Below, one piece after another: positions 5,944 to 6,718 of a stretch of DNA of 6,718 nucleotides. The notes beneath the pieces were generated by a model that was not told the origin of the DNA, did not search any database, and saw only the letters and a program-made list of their open reading frames with translations. The stretch is from CAZIAK01 sp964537035 (GTDB taxonomy: Bacteria > Planctomycetota > B15-G4). The DNA lies in assembly GCA_964537035.1 (NCBI GenBank), contig CAZIAK010000094.1, positions 1 to 6,718 of the forward strand, in the 5' to 3' direction. Positions within the stretch are counted from its first letter, which is position 1. The number at the start of each line of letters is the position of its first letter. The position numbers and the translations under genes are program-made.

Positions 5944-6714
5944 ATGAAGATCATCCCCTGGCTGGTGCTGCTCCTGTGTGTGGGTTGCGGAACCCTCGAG
6001 GTCCGCAAGAGTTCCAGCGCCGTCGACTACCTGTTTCCCGAGGGCGCCCCGGCGAGCACACCGCGAGACGTGACCCTGCGTCTACCCGTGCGGGTGGGCG
6101 TCGCCTTTGCACCGGGAGGCGAGAGCTCCCGCTACGACGCCCTGAGCCAGTTCTCTGATGTCACGGCCCTTTCAGAGATGGAACGGCAGAGCATCCTGGA
6201 ACGAGTGGCCGAGGCCGTGACACGGCTCGATCAGGTGCAGAAGGCGCAGACGATTCCTGGCCAGTACCTGCACGAGGGAGGCAGCTTCGACGAGCTCGAT
6301 CAGCTCGCCCACACCTTCGGCATCGACCTGATCGTCTTGCTCAGCTACGACCAGCTCCAGTTCAGTCACACCAACAACTGGTCACTGACCTACATGACCC
6401 TCGTCGGTGCCTGGTTTGTCGAAGGCGAGGACAACCAGACCCAGACGTTCATCGAAGCGATGGTCTACGACATCCCTTCGCGCACGCTCTTGTTCCGTGC
6501 CACGGGCAGCAGCCAGCTGGGCGGCTCGGCCACGCCCCTCGACACCATGCCAGAGCTCCTTCGAGACGCCACTGCGGGCCTGGCCCAGAGCACCGAAGAG
6601 CTGCTCGTCAATCTAGGGGACGCGCTGGCTGCCTTCGAGCAGCAGATCAGCTCAGGCACCGTGCGGGGCCCGGGTACACCGGCCATCGAAGTCGTGGAGC
6701 GGAACGAACGCTAG
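5944..6714 (+). CDS. Rhombotarget-type lipoprotein
   Basis: A complete 256-residue lipoprotein. Residues 1-15 are a short signal peptide with lipidated C15; the lipobox reads CVGC, with Cys rather than the usual Leu at -3. Just after comes S-S-S-A-V-D-Y-L-F-P (23-32), then L-P-V-R-V-G-V-A-F (47-55), L-S-E-M-E-R-Q (76-82), I-P-x-x-Y-L and G-G-S-F-D-E-L (104-118), G-I-D-L-I-V-L-L-S-Y-D-Q (126-137) and Y-D-I-P-S-R-T-L-L-F-R-A (175-186). This order fits the rhombotarget (rhombotail) lipoprotein family, named because many members end in a GlyGly-CTERM sorting tail processed by rhombosortase. This one has no such tail: it ends in a polar stretch, TVRGPGTPAIEVVERNER. The role is unknown for the family; an outer-membrane or periplasmic location is inferred. 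Start 5944 is chosen over an upstream in-frame start at 5878 because it has GAGGA at good spacing and begins the signal peptide. Transcribed away from tag. Confidence 0.78.
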   Translation: MKIIPWLVLLLCVGCGTLEVRKSSSAVDYLFPEGAPASTPRDVTLRLPVRVGVAFAPGGESSRYDALSQFSDVTALSEMERQSILERVAEAVTRLDQVQKAQTIPGQYLHEGGSFDELDQLAHTFGIDLIVLLSYDQLQFSHTNNWSLTYMTLVGAWFVEGEDNQTQTFIEAMVYDIPSRTLLFRATGSSQLGGSATPLDTMPELLRDATAGLAQSTEELLVNLGDALAAFEQQISSGTVRGPGTPAIEVVERNER

Positions 6715-6718
6715 CCCC

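Noticed and set aside
5034..6158. Plus-strand open frame of 374 codons
   Set aside because: It overlaps tag antisense and then the rhombotarget gene in a different frame. Both of those have clear family motifs; this one has none.
1..6718. CRISPR array, tRNA, rRNA, insertion sequence or phage genes
   Set aside because: No regularly spaced direct repeats of CRISPR size, no tRNA-like cloverleaf, no transposase motif and no terminal inverted repeats were seen.

Overview
The window is GC-rich with dense, gap-tolerant coding and two proteins that look like lipoproteins with Cys lipoboxes, so it comes from a high-GC Gram-negative bacterium. The Gly8 run straight after a lipobox Cys, the di-haem c/EB_dh fusion and the rhombotarget-type lipoprotein would suit a deltaproteobacterial or Myxococcota-like lineage. 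That placement is inference from style, not proof. The window is part of a scaffold: 4233-4332 is exactly 100 N, the usual placeholder for a gap of unknown size.

Layout: four genes lie on the minus strand and one on the plus strand. Read in the minus direction from 5840 they are: a DNA-3-methyladenine glycosylase I (tag, 5241-5840); a hemolysin III/PAQR-family seven-helix membrane protein (4346-5047); a periplasmic protein with two class I cytochrome c domains fused to an ethylbenzene-dehydrogenase-type b-haem domain (2568-4157); and a large surface lipoprotein that runs off the left edge (1-2144), with an N-terminal barrel resembling the PcRGLX/YetA exo-rhamnogalacturonan lyase family. On the plus strand, diverging from tag, is a complete lipoprotein of the rhombotarget type (5944-6714).

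The genes do not form one evident pathway. Tag repairs alkylated DNA, the hemolysin III protein sits in the inner membrane, the cytochrome probably carries electrons in the periplasm, and the two lipoproteins belong to the cell envelope. Gaps of 100-420 bases between the genes suggest separate transcription. Candidate sigma70-like promoters are visible before the rhombotarget gene (5878-5905) and before the hemolysin III gene (5128-5156).

Non-coding structure of note: an 11-base repeat sits on both sides of the assembly gap, which suggests the gap is an unresolved tandem array. The 420-base gap between the cytochrome and lipoprotein genes holds several perfect or near-perfect inverted repeats. 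No RNA gene, CRISPR array, insertion sequence or phage gene was seen. I found no convincing new multi-gene system; the best leads are the cytochrome fusion, the repeat-flanked gap and the envelope lipoproteins.
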